Part shown: positions 1-8,156 of the stretch, one piece after another
Position numbering within the stretch: the first letter of the stretch is position 1
Layout: each line of letters starts with the position of its first letter
NCBI GenBank assembly: GCA_020723345.1
Contig: DYJA01000064.1
Coordinates: 1 to 38,040, forward strand
Reading direction: 5' to 3'
From: Candidatus Aquidulcis sp.
Lineage (GTDB): Bacteria; Chloroflexota; Anaerolineae; UBA4142
Length of the DNA: 38,040 nt
Notes under the pieces: generated by a model
The model's database searches: none
Told to the model about the DNA's origin: nothing
What the model saw: only the letters and a program-made list of their open reading frames with translations
Program-made: the position numbers and the translations under genes

Positions 1-5
1 CAATT

Positions 6-626
6 TCAGAAAGCCGGCCGTAATGCTGGCTTGTATGTGAGTTTTGCACCTGTTGCTTCTTCTGCATGGAAAATCAGCGGGAGTTCCAAATCGCCACATT
101 CGTTTGTCGTCAGGTTGTTATCCTTGTTGACAGGCGGATGCAGTTGAAAGTTGTCGGATTTCCGAGACACATCGCGCCAACGTTTCAAGACAGTTCTGTA
201 TGCTTTGTCTGAGGAAGGGATCACCATCCAAACACGGACGCGCACGCGAGAGAGTTCTGGAGGCGCGTAATCGAACAGAACGTAATAGATCGCCGGAGCA
301 GCCAACCACTGTCTGATTTTTTCGGCGGATGCGAAATTGTGATTCCACCTGGGTACGTCCACGCCATCAACTATGCAAGCAGATTTTACCTCCGAGCCGT
401 CTTCCAAATCTAGACCTTTGCCTCGCCAACCACATCCGCGTTTTCCCGTCAGCAATGAAACCAGATGCTGAGCGATATAGCCCGAATCCAACTGCGCGCC
501 TTGACCGGTTTTCTCCGCCCACTTTTTCATTATCCTGCGGTAATCAAGAAACAATTCCTCGAGTAATTCTTCTGCCTGTCGGCTGAGGTTTTCTTGCTCG
601 GTTTCGGATGGAGTTGGATTCGCCAT
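6..626 (-). CDS. Type II restriction endonuclease, MamI-like
   Basis: The 206-residue product probably cuts DNA at the site protected by the methylase gene at 1033. It carries a PD-(D/E)xK-like core, DLEDGSEVKSA, with Asp76, Glu79 and Lys81 as candidate metal and catalytic residues, after a GRGLDL-like segment (here RGKGLDL). From memory this layout, a helical N terminus followed by LDLEDGSEVK and PRWNH, resembles the MamI family, whose site is a symmetric bipartite one; I could not verify this. I chose the ATG at 626 because it lies two bases after the stop of the upstream regulator and has a GGGAG sequence upstream; an in-frame start at 653 would overlap that gene. It is translationally linked to the XRE gene. 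Endonuclease role is fairly sure, subfamily less so. Confidence 0.65.
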   Translation of the reverse strand: MANPTPSETEQENLSRQAEELLEELFLDYRRIMKKWAEKTGQGAQLDSGYIAQHLVSLLTGKRGCGWRGKGLDLEDGSEVKSACIVDGVDVPRWNHNFASAEKIRQWLAAPAIYYVLFDYAPPELSRVRVRVWMVIPSSDKAYRTVLKRWRDVSRKSDNFQLHPPVNKDNNLTTNECGDLELPLIFHAEEATGAKLTYKPALRPAF

Positions 627-628
627 AG

Positions 629-907
629 TCAATCTTTTTCTCCCAGCAACCAAGTTATCGAGACGCGCAACGCCGCCGCCAAAGCCACAACTTCGTAATC
701 GCGCACTGGGCGCGACCCACTCTCAATCCGCGACACCTTGGCTTGATCAATGTAATCAAGTCCTTCGGTCTGCAATCGCGCCACGAGTTCTCCCTGCGTG
801 ATCGGCGGTTTGGATTTCAGGCGCGCGGTTCTGACTCGACTGCCAATGAGGTTCTGTTTCTTGAGGGTAACCAATTTCAAATATCCTGAAAGGAATGGCG
901 CGGTCAT
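629..907 (-). CDS. XRE-family controller protein of the R-M locus
   Basis: A 92-residue helix-turn-helix protein of the lambda-Cro/XRE type. The helices run through GELVARLQ..IDQAKVSRIESGSRPV and end in the family-typical VALAAALRVSITWLLGE. Its place directly in front of the endonuclease gene and divergent from the methylase is that of a C (controller) protein, which in type II systems delays endonuclease expression until host DNA is methylated. The ATG at 907 has no clear ribosome site. A TTG at 874 (codon 12) is preceded by AGGAT at a usable distance and would give an 81-residue protein closer to the size of known C proteins. A controller role is inference from position and fold. Confidence 0.75.
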   Translation of the reverse strand: MTAPFLSGYLKLVTLKKQNLIGSRVRTARLKSKPPITQGELVARLQTEGLDYIDQAKVSRIESGSRPVRDYEVVALAAALRVSITWLLGEKD

Positions 908-931
908 TTTACAACAATGCCGCGCTGTGCG

Positions 932-948
932 TATGTGAGATACACATA
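932..948. promoter_or_regulatory. Candidate C-protein operator (inverted repeat)
   Basis: A perfect inverted repeat, TATGTG-N5-CACATA, lies in the 125-base gap between the divergent XRE and methylase genes. It abuts the -35 box of the methylase promoter and stands 25 bases upstream of the XRE start. This is where a dimeric controller would act on both transcripts. Binding is inferred, not shown. Confidence 0.5.
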
Positions 949-976
949 TTTACAAATCCTCCAATTCTGCTATAAT
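949..976 (+). promoter_or_regulatory. Promoter of the methylase gene
   Basis: TTTACA (949-954) and a consensus TATAAT (971-976) are separated by 16 bases. The expected start is near 983, giving a leader of about 50 bases before the ATG at 1033, which has GGGAG at about 1019-1024. Confidence 0.65.
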
Positions 977-1032
977 GAATGACAGGATGAGGACGGGTAA
1001 CGTCAGTCACCACCGATACGGGAGCATACCTA

Positions 1033-3240
1033 ATGTTCGATATGCTGGATGATTTACACGCGATACAGGCAGAGTTCAATGATCTGCACGAAGAGATTTA
1101 CAAGAAAGGCGGCGTCAAGCCCACCAATGCGGCGATTGACGAAGTCTGCAAACTCGTCTTCCTCAAACTTCACCTCGAAAATGAACCTGACTATCGGATG
1201 CAAAGGAGTATCGCGCAAGACAAACGATTCGCCGATATATTCAGAGCATCCTATGTCCAACTTAACGGCAAATCAGCAGTGCGAGAGTTGCAAGATGCGT
1301 TCTTGGAAATTTCGACACTACCGCGATACGCCGCCATTCAAGTTTGCGGCGATTCGCAAACCATTTTCGCGTACCAAGAACCACTCCGCCTCGACCACCC
1401 CGACGTTTTAGCCAAAGCGATTGCCATCGTCTCGAAAAGACAACTCTCCGTGTCTGACGCCCAAGTCTTGGACGATTCGCGGAAGCAATGGGAAGCATTT
1501 TCGCACCAAGACATGTTGGGTTCGGCTTTTGACGTCTTTTTGAGAGGCAGGTACGATAGTGCGGGAGGGTTGGGAACATACTTGACCCCTACGCCGGTCG
1601 TGAACGCTATGGTTGAGATGGGGTTCAGCCACATTTCAGACCAGCAGTTGTGGGCGCGCCGTGGCGATTCGGGCGAAGTGACTCGCTGGCAACCCGCTTC
1701 GGGTGAGGAAGATTTACCTGCGTTCCTGATTGGCGATATCTGTTGCGGCACCGCGCGGTTTTTGGTGCGGGCATTGGCGGAAATCAGGGACCGCGTGGTC
1801 AACGCTCCAGAAAAAGACAACGCGGGCAAATTGGCTTGGCTTGCCAAAATCAAAAAGTATTCTTTCTTCGGCGCAGACCAATCTGCCTCTTCGATTCTGA
1901 AAGCGCGCATCAATTTCCTAATGTTCGGAGAACCGCACGCGCAACTGCTGACGGTCGAGGACTCCATCTTGGATGAACGCGTGGATCGTTTGGCAGGGAA
2001 ATTTGATCTGCTGCTGACCAATCCACCTTTTGGTGAAGGCAAGTACGAGACCGAACCCGGCTTGGAGAAAATGCGCCAGCGCGATTTAGGTTTGCAGTTG
2101 GGTTGGTCGTGGAAACCAGGAAATGGCGTCAAGACACCGTTGCGACGGGCGGATCCGGCGCTCCTGTTCCTTGATCGTAATCTGCAATTGCTCAAGCCCA
2201 ATGGTTTGTTGCTGATTGTCTTGCCCGACGGCATTTTGGAAAGCGCATACACCTACGCGCACCAGTACTTGCTGGGCAAAGCGGCGCTACGAGCGGTGGT
2301 CAGTCTGCCCAAAGACACTTTTGCCATTTCAGGCACGACCGCGAAAACCAGTTTTATCTGTCTGCAAAAATTGGAAGGCGGGAATCCATTGCCGCATCCA
2401 GTTTTCATGGCGGTTGCCAATCATGTCGGTTACGTCAAAAAAGGTACGGTCGAAGTGCCTGATCCACAGGGTAATGATCTGCTTGACATCGTCAAGGCGT
2501 ACAAGGCGCGCGCAACAACAGGAATTGTACCCGAATCGGCAAGTAGTCAGATGATTGCGCTGGTGCCGCGTTCCGATTTGCGCGACACGCTCACGGCGCA
2601 CACGTATCACCCGGATCGCCTCCATGCCGAAAAAACTGTAGCGGCGATGAACGAAGAGGCGCGCTCGTTAGGAGACTTGGTTTCACTCGTGAAACCGATA
2701 GTTGCGGGACGAACTAGACGCACCCAGTACTTTATCTCCGTCTTGCACGTTGACGAAAAGTCAAACATCGATTGGGAGGCGGCGGCGGCGCACAGGCCAA
2801 CATCCAAAGGATTGCGCTGCCATCCCGGCGAAGTCATTTTCTCCTGCTTGAATCCATCCAAGGTACGAGTCGCCGTTATTCCTGAAGATCTAGAAGGCGA
2901 AATTCTTTGCTCAACCGAATTTGCGATCTTGCGCGTACGACCAGGGGCAGATCCATATTTTGTCGCTCTCGCGCTGAAGGCGCAGACCTCACAACGTCAA
3001 TTCATTCCGCTCGCGCGCGGCACTTCGAGTTCACGTCGCCGCATCCGGGACGAAGATTTGTTGCGCATTATCATTCCTTACCCGAACGCGGAAATGCGGC
3101 GCGAAATCGGCGCGCAGTTTCGCGACGCAATTGAGCGTACTCGCCGCGCGTACGCGCAGGGTCACCTCGCGCTGAAATTGCTCGACCAATATATTCTTGC
3201 GAATGGCAAGAAGGCGCCCGCAATAGATACCGCAAACTGA
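1033..3240 (+). CDS. N6-adenine DNA methylase fused to a specificity domain
   Basis: A 735-residue methylase that resembles HsdM joined to half an HsdS. An N-terminal helical region (1-150) is followed by an SAM-dependent catalytic domain with motif I DICCGTARFL near residue 234 and motif IV NPPFGEG near 330, the signature of gamma-class N6-adenine methylases. The last 190 residues (from about 545) look like a target-recognition domain, with LGDLVSLVKPIVAG.., HPGEVIFSCLNPSKVRV and the closing IIIPYP..MRREI segment found at HsdS half-ends. One recognition domain per chain suggests a dimer reading a symmetric bipartite site, consistent with a MamI-like partner nuclease. It is divergent from the regulator and nuclease genes and has its own promoter and terminator. 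Confidence 0.85.
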   Translation: MFDMLDDLHAIQAEFNDLHEEIYKKGGVKPTNAAIDEVCKLVFLKLHLENEPDYRMQRSIAQDKRFADIFRASYVQLNGKSAVRELQDAFLEISTLPRYAAIQVCGDSQTIFAYQEPLRLDHPDVLAKAIAIVSKRQLSVSDAQVLDDSRKQWEAFSHQDMLGSAFDVFLRGRYDSAGGLGTYLTPTPVVNAMVEMGFSHISDQQLWARRGDSGEVTRWQPASGEEDLPAFLIGDICCGTARFLVRALAEIRDRVVNAPEKDNAGKLAWLAKIKKYSFFGADQSASSILKARINFLMFGEPHAQLLTVEDSILDERVDRLAGKFDLLLTNPPFGEGKYETEPGLEKMRQRDLGLQLGWSWKPGNGVKTPLRRADPALLFLDRNLQLLKPNGLLLIVLPDGILESAYTYAHQYLLGKAALRAVVSLPKDTFAISGTTAKTSFICLQKLEGGNPLPHPVFMAVANHVGYVKKGTVEVPDPQGNDLLDIVKAYKARATTGIVPESASSQMIALVPRSDLRDTLTAHTYHPDRLHAEKTVAAMNEEARSLGDLVSLVKPIVAGRTRRTQYFISVLHVDEKSNIDWEAAAAHRPTSKGLRCHPGEVIFSCLNPSKVRVAVIPEDLEGEILCSTEFAILRVRPGADPYFVALALKAQTSQRQFIPLARGTSSSRRRIRDEDLLRIIIPYPNAEMRREIGAQFRDAIERTRRAYAQGHLALKLLDQYILANGKKAPAIDTAN

Positions 3241-3247
3241 AAAATCA

Positions 3248-3281
3248 AAAAGGCACAGTTCAACGCTGTGCCTTTTCTTTT
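3248..3281. terminator. Bidirectional intrinsic terminator
   Basis: An 11-bp perfect stem, AAAAGGCACAG / CTGTGCCTTTT, with a 7-base loop is followed by T-rich sequence on the plus strand and mirrored by an A-run on the other side. It separates the convergent methylase gene (plus) and the sugar permease gene (minus). Confidence 0.85.
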
Positions 3282-3310
3282 CAACAAGCGGCGATAATCG
3301 AAAAACGGTC

Positions 3311-4180
3311 TCACCCCTTCAACGATCCCGCCAACAACCCGCGCATAAAGTACCGCCCCAGGAAAATGAACACCAACAGCGTCGGCAGCGCGGCGATCAG
3401 CGCGCCCGCCATCTGCACGTTCCATTGGACGACGTAACTGCCCGCCATGTTGTTGAGCGCGACGGTCATCGGTTGCACGGTCGGGCGACTGGTGACGATC
3501 ACGCCGAACAAAAAGTCGTTCCAGATGGACTGAAATTGCCAGATCATCACGACGACAAAACCCGGCATCGAAATCGGAAAGAGGATGTGCCGGTAAATTC
3601 CCAGAATTCCCGCGCCATCAATTTTCGCCGCTTCGATCAGTTCGGTCGGAATCTCGGCGAAATAGTTGCGAAAGATCAACGTCGTGATCGGAATGCCGTA
3701 GACGACGTGGACGAAAATCAGACCCTGGATGCTGCCGTACAGCGACATATTCTTCAACACTTGCACCAACGGAATGAGAATACTCTGGTACGGGATGAAC
3801 ATTCCGAACAACATCAACGGGAACAGAATGTTCGAGCCGCGAAATTTCCATTTGGCGAGAACGTATCCGTTCAACGAGCCGAGAACCGCGGAGAACAAGG
3901 TCGCGGGGATCGCCAAGTAGATGCTGTTCATGAAATTTCCCGCCAAGCCGGTGATGCTTTCTTTTTCCGAACCGAACCAAGCCGTGATGTAACTATCAAA
4001 GTGAAAGCCCGAAGGCAGATCCCACATGCGGGAAAGATTCACTTCTTGGAAACTCTTCATGCCGGTGATGAAAAGCACGTAGACCGGCAATAAGTAAAAC
4101 GCCGCCGCGAGAAACAGCGCGGCATAGATCGCGATGCGACTCGCGCGGATCGGTTTGCGAGTTTGTGTTTGCGCGGTCAT
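3311..4180 (-). CDS. Carbohydrate ABC transporter permease, MalG type
   Basis: A 289-residue inner-membrane permease of the CUT1 sugar-uptake class. A first membrane helix lies near residues 15-38 and about five more follow. The cytoplasmic EAA loop is clear, ELIEAAKIDGAGILGIYRHI..P, and would dock the ATPase. The length is normal for MalG-like subunits. Its start overlaps the end of the upstream permease gene by four bases (ATGA), so the two are translationally coupled. No ATPase gene is nearby, which is usual for CUT1 operons that share an MsmX-like ATPase encoded elsewhere. The substrate cannot be read from sequence; a sugar or oligosaccharide is likely. Confidence 0.9.
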   Translation of the reverse strand: MTAQTQTRKPIRASRIAIYAALFLAAAFYLLPVYVLFITGMKSFQEVNLSRMWDLPSGFHFDSYITAWFGSEKESITGLAGNFMNSIYLAIPATLFSAVLGSLNGYVLAKWKFRGSNILFPLMLFGMFIPYQSILIPLVQVLKNMSLYGSIQGLIFVHVVYGIPITTLIFRNYFAEIPTELIEAAKIDGAGILGIYRHILFPISMPGFVVVMIWQFQSIWNDFLFGVIVTSRPTVQPMTVALNNMAGSYVVQWNVQMAGALIAALPTLLVFIFLGRYFMRGLLAGSLKG

Positions 4181-5175
4181 AGTTCCGCCTCCGTCCGCAT
4201 CGTATTGATCAGGTACGGCACGATCAGCACCGCGACGGAGACGAGCAGGATCGTCGCAATCGCCGCGCCTTGCGCGAAATTATTGCCGCGAAACGTCGTA
4301 TCCCACATGAAGAACGCCGGCACGTCGGTCGCGAACGCGGGTCCCGGTCCCGTCATCGAAACGACAAGATCGAAAATCTTGAGCGAAATGTGACCCAGGA
4401 CGATCACCGCGCTCAACGTGATCGGCTGCAAGAGCGGAATGATGACGTGGCGATAAATCTGAATTTCGTTCGCGCCGTCGACGCGCGCGGCTTCGCGCAA
4501 TTCCTCCGGGATGCCGCGCAAGCCCGCGAGAAACATCGCCATCGTGTAACCGGACATTTGCCACGTCGCGGCGATGACGAGCGAAAAGATCGCGACCGGT
4601 ACGCCAAAGTACGGACTGGCGATTCCATCGAGACCGATACCGACGAGAAACTGCCCCAACCCGGTGTCGGGCTTGATGTGCCAGATCGTCGGATCGGTGA
4701 ACCAGCCCCAGCGCAAGAAACCCAGCCCAATTTTTTCAAAAAGCAGGTTCACGCCGGAACTGCCGGTCTGCACGGTGCCGGGGTTGAGCAGCCAGCGCCA
4801 CACGACGCCGGTCACGATAAACGAAATCGCCATCGGAAATAAAAAGATGCTGCGGAAAATTCCCTCGCCTTTGACGCGTTGATCGAGCAAGACGGCGAGC
4901 AGGAAACCGAGAACGATGCAGGCGATCAGAAATAAAATCGTGAACGACACCGTGTTGCGGAGATCGAGCAAAAATCGATCGGTGGGAATCGCGCTGAAGA
5001 GCCGCTCGTAGTTGCGCCAACCGACCGTCGAAAAATCGGGCACGAGCGAATTCCAATTGGTGAATGAGGAAAAACCGGTAAAGCCAATAAAGCCATAAAC
5101 GAAAATAGCAATCGCGATGACAGATGGGGTAAGCATCGCGAGCGCAATGATTCGATCCGATGAGACACGACGCAT
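4177..5175 (-). CDS. Carbohydrate ABC transporter permease, MalF type
   Basis: A 332-residue inner-membrane permease, partner of the MalG-type subunit encoded downstream. The first membrane segment (about 10-32) is followed by a loop and about five more helices. The EAA motif ELREAARVDGANEIQIYRHV is near residue 225-245. The ATG has GGAG seven bases upstream. It lies 69 bases after the binding-protein gene, with an inverted repeat in between. Confident for family, unknown for substrate. Confidence 0.9.
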   Translation of the reverse strand: MRRVSSDRIIALAMLTPSVIAIAIFVYGFIGFTGFSSFTNWNSLVPDFSTVGWRNYERLFSAIPTDRFLLDLRNTVSFTILFLIACIVLGFLLAVLLDQRVKGEGIFRSIFLFPMAISFIVTGVVWRWLLNPGTVQTGSSGVNLLFEKIGLGFLRWGWFTDPTIWHIKPDTGLGQFLVGIGLDGIASPYFGVPVAIFSLVIAATWQMSGYTMAMFLAGLRGIPEELREAARVDGANEIQIYRHVIIPLLQPITLSAVIVLGHISLKIFDLVVSMTGPGPAFATDVPAFFMWDTTFRGNNFAQGAAIATILLVSVAVLIVPYLINTMRTEAEL

Positions 5176-5193
5176 TATGGCGCTCCGTTTGGG

Positions 5194-5230
5194 ACCTCAC
5201 AGGTTCGCCTCCGGCGGAAACCTGTGAGGT
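5194..5230. repeat. Inverted repeat between binding-protein and permease genes
   Basis: Twelve-base perfect arms ACCTCACAGGTT (5194-5205) and AACCTGTGAGGT (5219-5230) enclose an imperfectly paired GC-rich core. In the transcript it would sit just after the binding-protein stop and could protect that message or dampen read-through, as hairpins often do in this position of sugar operons. It also looks like a dispersed genomic repeat, since other perfect hairpins of similar style occur elsewhere in the window. Confidence 0.7.
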
Positions 5231-5244
5231 CTCTTTCCACGATC

Positions 5245-6549
5245 TTACTTGCACATCTTGTTATCTACGCACACTTGCTGCAACGATTTTTGAGCCGCCG
5301 CGACGTCACCCTTGGTCGCAAAACTGTTCAGGATGTCTTTGTACACGGTCGCCCATTTTTCGACAGCCGCCGCGCCGTGCGCGACGCTCGGCACGATCGC
5401 GTTCGACGACCAATCTTTCATCGCCGATTGCAGATACTCGTTGAAAAGTTTTGGATCGCAGTCGGTGCGCGCGCAGATCGATCCTTTCTTCGGGTTGAAC
5501 GCTTCCTGTCCGGCTTTCGAACCGGCGAGTTTGAGCCAGTTCATCAAGTTGTCTTGATTCTTCGCGCCCTTGGTCGCCGCGAAGGAATCGGACAGCGCAT
5601 CAAAGACGCCGGTCGTGCCGGGCGCGGGCGCCCAACCATAGCCGGTGAATTTCTTCGACGTGAACCAGCCGTCGGTCCAATCGCCCATGATGTGCATCGC
5701 GCCCTTGCCATCGACGAGGTACTGTGCTGCCGCGTCCCAGGTCAGCGCCGAATGATCGGTGTTGACATACGTCATCACCTTTTTGTAGGTTTCGAGCGCC
5801 TGAGTGACTTTGGGATCCGTCCACTGCGTCTTGCCCGTCCACAAACCGCGATAGCCATCCGCGCCCAACGACGCGATCAGAACCGTTTCGAAAGTGTGAC
5901 CGGCTTCCCAACCTTCCTTCGTGCCAATCACGAGCGGAACGATGTTCTTGGCTTTCAGTGTGTCGGCGACTTTGTAGAACTCATCCCAGGTTTTGGGCGG
6001 TTGCAAGTTGTTGTCGGTGAAGATTTTCTTGTTGTACCACAAAACGTTCGCGCGATGGATATTCACCGGCATACCCCAGTAGTGATCTTGGTACTTGAGC
6101 AGCGTCAGCAAATCTTTCGGGAATGCCTTGTCCAAGCCCTCCGAAGTATAGAGCGCGTCCAGCGGTTGGAGGTACTTGTCCGGCGCGTACGATTCGACTT
6201 CGAGTCCGGCGTGGAGTTGGAACGAATCCGGGGGATCGCCGCCGCTCAAGCGCGTGGCGAGCACCGCTTTTGCGTTCGTGCCCGCGCCACCTGCGACCGT
6301 CGCATTCACGATGTCGACGGTCGGATAGGTTTTCTTGTAGATGTCGTACATCGCGTTCAAGCCATCGGCTTCACCCCCCGCCGTCCACCACGAGAACATT
6401 TCGAGTTTGCCGCGCGCCACGGGTTTGGGCGCTGCCGTCGGCGGCGCGGCGGTTGGCGCCGGAGTCGGCGCAGGCGCGCACGCGATTACGATTGACAAGA
6501 TGATCAATGCCAGGCACAACACAATTGCCCAGCGCATGTTGCGAGACAT
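5245..6549 (-). CDS. Sugar-binding lipoprotein of the ABC transporter
   Basis: A 434-residue extracellular solute-binding protein (family 1). A signal peptide with a hydrophobic core and lipobox-like SIVIAC places the lipidated Cys near residue 24; a Pro/Ala/Thr-rich tether follows, a common style in Chloroflexota. The mature part begins KLEMFSWWTAGGEADGL, typical of family 1 binding proteins, and contains the conserved FAATKGAKNQDN-like segment near the C terminus. I chose the ATG at 6549 because GAGGAG stands upstream; an earlier in-frame start at 6600 would add 17 residues that bury the promoter. It delivers sugar to the two downstream permeases. First gene of the operon. Confidence 0.9.
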   Translation of the reverse strand: MSRNMRWAIVLCLALIILSIVIACAPAPTPAPTAAPPTAAPKPVARGKLEMFSWWTAGGEADGLNAMYDIYKKTYPTVDIVNATVAGGAGTNAKAVLATRLSGGDPPDSFQLHAGLEVESYAPDKYLQPLDALYTSEGLDKAFPKDLLTLLKYQDHYWGMPVNIHRANVLWYNKKIFTDNNLQPPKTWDEFYKVADTLKAKNIVPLVIGTKEGWEAGHTFETVLIASLGADGYRGLWTGKTQWTDPKVTQALETYKKVMTYVNTDHSALTWDAAAQYLVDGKGAMHIMGDWTDGWFTSKKFTGYGWAPAPGTTGVFDALSDSFAATKGAKNQDNLMNWLKLAGSKAGQEAFNPKKGSICARTDCDPKLFNEYLQSAMKDWSSNAIVPSVAHGAAAVEKWATVYKDILNSFATKGDVAAAQKSLQQVCVDNKMCK

Positions 6550-6570
6550 TTTTCTCCTCCTCAAGTTTTG

Positions 6571-6600
6571 ATAATTTGACCGATAGACGAACAGTGTCAA
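6571..6600 (-). promoter_or_regulatory. Promoter and possible operator of the sugar operon
   Basis: On the minus strand a consensus -35 TTGACA (6595-6600) and a weak -10 AATTAT (6571-6576) are 18 bases apart, giving a leader of only about 15 bases with GAGGAG before the ATG at 6549. The arms TTGAC (6576-6580) and GTCAA (6596-6600) form an inverted repeat across the promoter, a reasonable site for the ROK repressor encoded next door. The weak -10 is the main doubt. Confidence 0.5.
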
Positions 6601-6671
6601 TCAGGATGCCGCTTTGCATCACCCCCTTTCAAACCGCCGAGAGAATCTATCACGACCGCGAAGTTTTTTGA

Positions 6672-6762
6672 ACCGCCAAGACGCCAAGACCGCGAAGGAA
6701 AAACCATAAAATTCTTTGCGCGCTTTGCGTTCCTTCGGCAAGCTCAGGACATGCTTCGCGGT
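6672..6762. repeat. Probable dispersed palindromic repeat
   Basis: The stretch starts with ACCGCCAAGACGCCAAGAC and contains the inverted pair ACCGCGAAG (6689-6697) / CTTCGCGGT (6754-6762). It encodes nothing in any convincing frame, lies between the ROK gene stop and the sugar-operon promoter, and has the look of a short non-autonomous repeat. Copies elsewhere in the genome are not visible here. Confidence 0.45.
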
Positions 6763-6787
6763 GAGATTGGATTGCGATCATGCCGCG

Positions 6788-8014
6788 TTACGGAAATGGA
6801 TAGCGCAAAATTTCGTCGAGGACAATCGCGACCGCGCCGACGACGCACGCTTCATCGCCGTACGCCGAGGTTGCGATCTTGAGCGATTCTTGCGGCTGGC
6901 GCAGCGCGTTTTCCTTCACTGTCGCTTCGATCACCGGCGTCAAAATTTTGCTTGCCCGCGCGAGCGCGCCGCCGAGCACGACGAGTTCCGGGTTGAACGC
7001 GTTGACGAGATTCGCGACGCCCAGCCCCAACCATCGTCCGACATCTTGCAGCGCGCGCAACGCGATCGCATCATTCGCGTTCGCGGCTTGCAGCACGATG
7101 TCGAATGTGATCGCGTCCAAGTCGTCTTGGACTAGATCGCGAATACGGCTCACGCTGCCATTGCGAAGGTGCGTCTGAATATTTCGCACGACGCTGCGCG
7201 GACTGACGAGCGATTCCCAACAGCCGCGCCGACCGCACTCGCAGAGCGCGCCGTTCGGATCGAACGACATGTGCCCGACTTCTCCGGCGTAGCCGCCGAT
7301 GCCGCGAAACAATTTGCCGCCGAGAACGATGCCGCCGCCCAAACCGACATCGGCGGTGAGGTAAATGAAATCTTTGACCGCGCGCGCGACGCCGAAATAA
7401 TATTCGCCGAGCGCGGACGCGTTCGCGTCGTTCTCGACAAAGACCGGCACGTCGAAGCGTTTCATCAGCATTTGGCGCAGCGGAACGTGATGCCATTTCA
7501 AATTCGGCGCGAAAACGAGTTCGCCCAATTTGAGATCGACCAAGCCCGGCACGCCGACACAAATGCCGAGCATTTGCGAACCCGTACGCTTGGCGCGTCG
7601 CAACGCTTGACGAATCAAATCGCCGGTGCTTTCGATCAAAGCCGCTTGCCCGATGGCGGGGCTAACCTCGACGCGTTTGTGCCAGAGCGGTTTCGTCATG
7701 AAATCCGCGAGCATCACGGAAATGAAATCGACGCCGATCTGAATGCCGATCGCGCACGCGCCGTCAGGGCGCAATTCGAGAAGCAAGCCGGGACGACCGA
7801 GTTTGTCTTTTTGAAACTCGGTTTCCCGGACGAGTCCGCCGCGAATGAGTTCGCTGACGATGCTGGAGACCGTACTGCGATTCAAGCCGGTGTGGCTTGA
7901 GACGCCGGCGCGCGAGAGCGGAGCATTGAGGCGCAAGCAATCCAGAATGATCGCGGTGTTCAGCCGCCGCACGAGCATCTGGTCGCCTGTTTTTTGGGGG
8001 TTTGTCTTGTCCAT
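6788..8014 (-). CDS. ROK-family transcriptional repressor (NagC/XylR type)
   Basis: A 408-residue regulator. An N-terminal winged helix (about 18-75) contains SRAGVSSHTGLNRSTVSSIVSELI, the typical ROK-repressor reading head. The ROK sugar-binding fold follows, with DVGLGGGIVLGGKLFRG and the zinc-binding CECGRRGCWE cluster. The conserved EVGHMSFDPNG segment precedes the cluster; its EVGH provides a residue that contacts sugar and zinc in family members. Length is normal. It lies directly upstream of and in the same direction as the ABC operon, so it probably represses that operon until the imported sugar binds. It has its own promoter with two inverted repeats, suggesting autoregulation. Confidence 0.9.
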   Translation of the reverse strand: MDKTNPQKTGDQMLVRRLNTAIILDCLRLNAPLSRAGVSSHTGLNRSTVSSIVSELIRGGLVRETEFQKDKLGRPGLLLELRPDGACAIGIQIGVDFISVMLADFMTKPLWHKRVEVSPAIGQAALIESTGDLIRQALRRAKRTGSQMLGICVGVPGLVDLKLGELVFAPNLKWHHVPLRQMLMKRFDVPVFVENDANASALGEYYFGVARAVKDFIYLTADVGLGGGIVLGGKLFRGIGGYAGEVGHMSFDPNGALCECGRRGCWESLVSPRSVVRNIQTHLRNGSVSRIRDLVQDDLDAITFDIVLQAANANDAIALRALQDVGRWLGLGVANLVNAFNPELVVLGGALARASKILTPVIEATVKENALRQPQESLKIATSAYGDEACVVGAVAIVLDEILRYPFP

Positions 8015-8017
8015 TGA

Positions 8018-8075
8018 TTTGTTTGGGCGTCCAACAAACTAAGGCAAGTATCGCACAAATTTTGCGCGTTGTCAA
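8018..8075 (-). promoter_or_regulatory. ROK gene promoter with overlapping inverted repeats
   Basis: On the minus strand TTGACA (8070-8075) and GATACT (8047-8052) are 17 bases apart. A near-palindrome around AAAATTT fills the spacer. A second inverted repeat with arms near TTTGTT and AACAAA (8018-8038) lies in the leader, just before the ATG at 8014. Either could be the operator of the ROK protein itself. Confidence 0.6.
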
Positions 8076-8103
8076 TACCGAATTTCTTGCCTGTACACAA
8101 CAA

Positions 8104-8135
8104 CGCGCCCGCAAGGCAATTGCCTTGCGGGCGCG
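8104..8135. terminator. Perfect 32-base palindrome, probable terminator
   Basis: A perfect palindrome centred on AATT between 8119 and 8120, with arms rich in GC (core GCCCGCAAGGC). It follows the stop of the 941-residue ATPase gene and precedes the ROK promoter on the same strand. The bases after it in transcription order, GTTGTTGTG, are only partly T-rich, so termination may be incomplete. It could also be a dispersed palindromic repeat. Confidence 0.55.
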
Positions 8136-8156
8136 CGATCTGCATTAGCCCTGATT

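Noticed and set aside
5224-6495. A 423-codon open frame on the plus strand opposite the sugar-binding lipoprotein gene
   Set aside because: Antisense shadow: the minus-strand frame shows signal peptide, lipobox and family 1 motifs, and the plus frame shows only Arg-rich low-information sequence.
3311-6549. Missing ATPase taken as a sign of a broken sugar transporter
   Set aside because: CUT1 sugar operons often lack their own ATPase and share one encoded elsewhere. Both permeases and the binding protein look intact.
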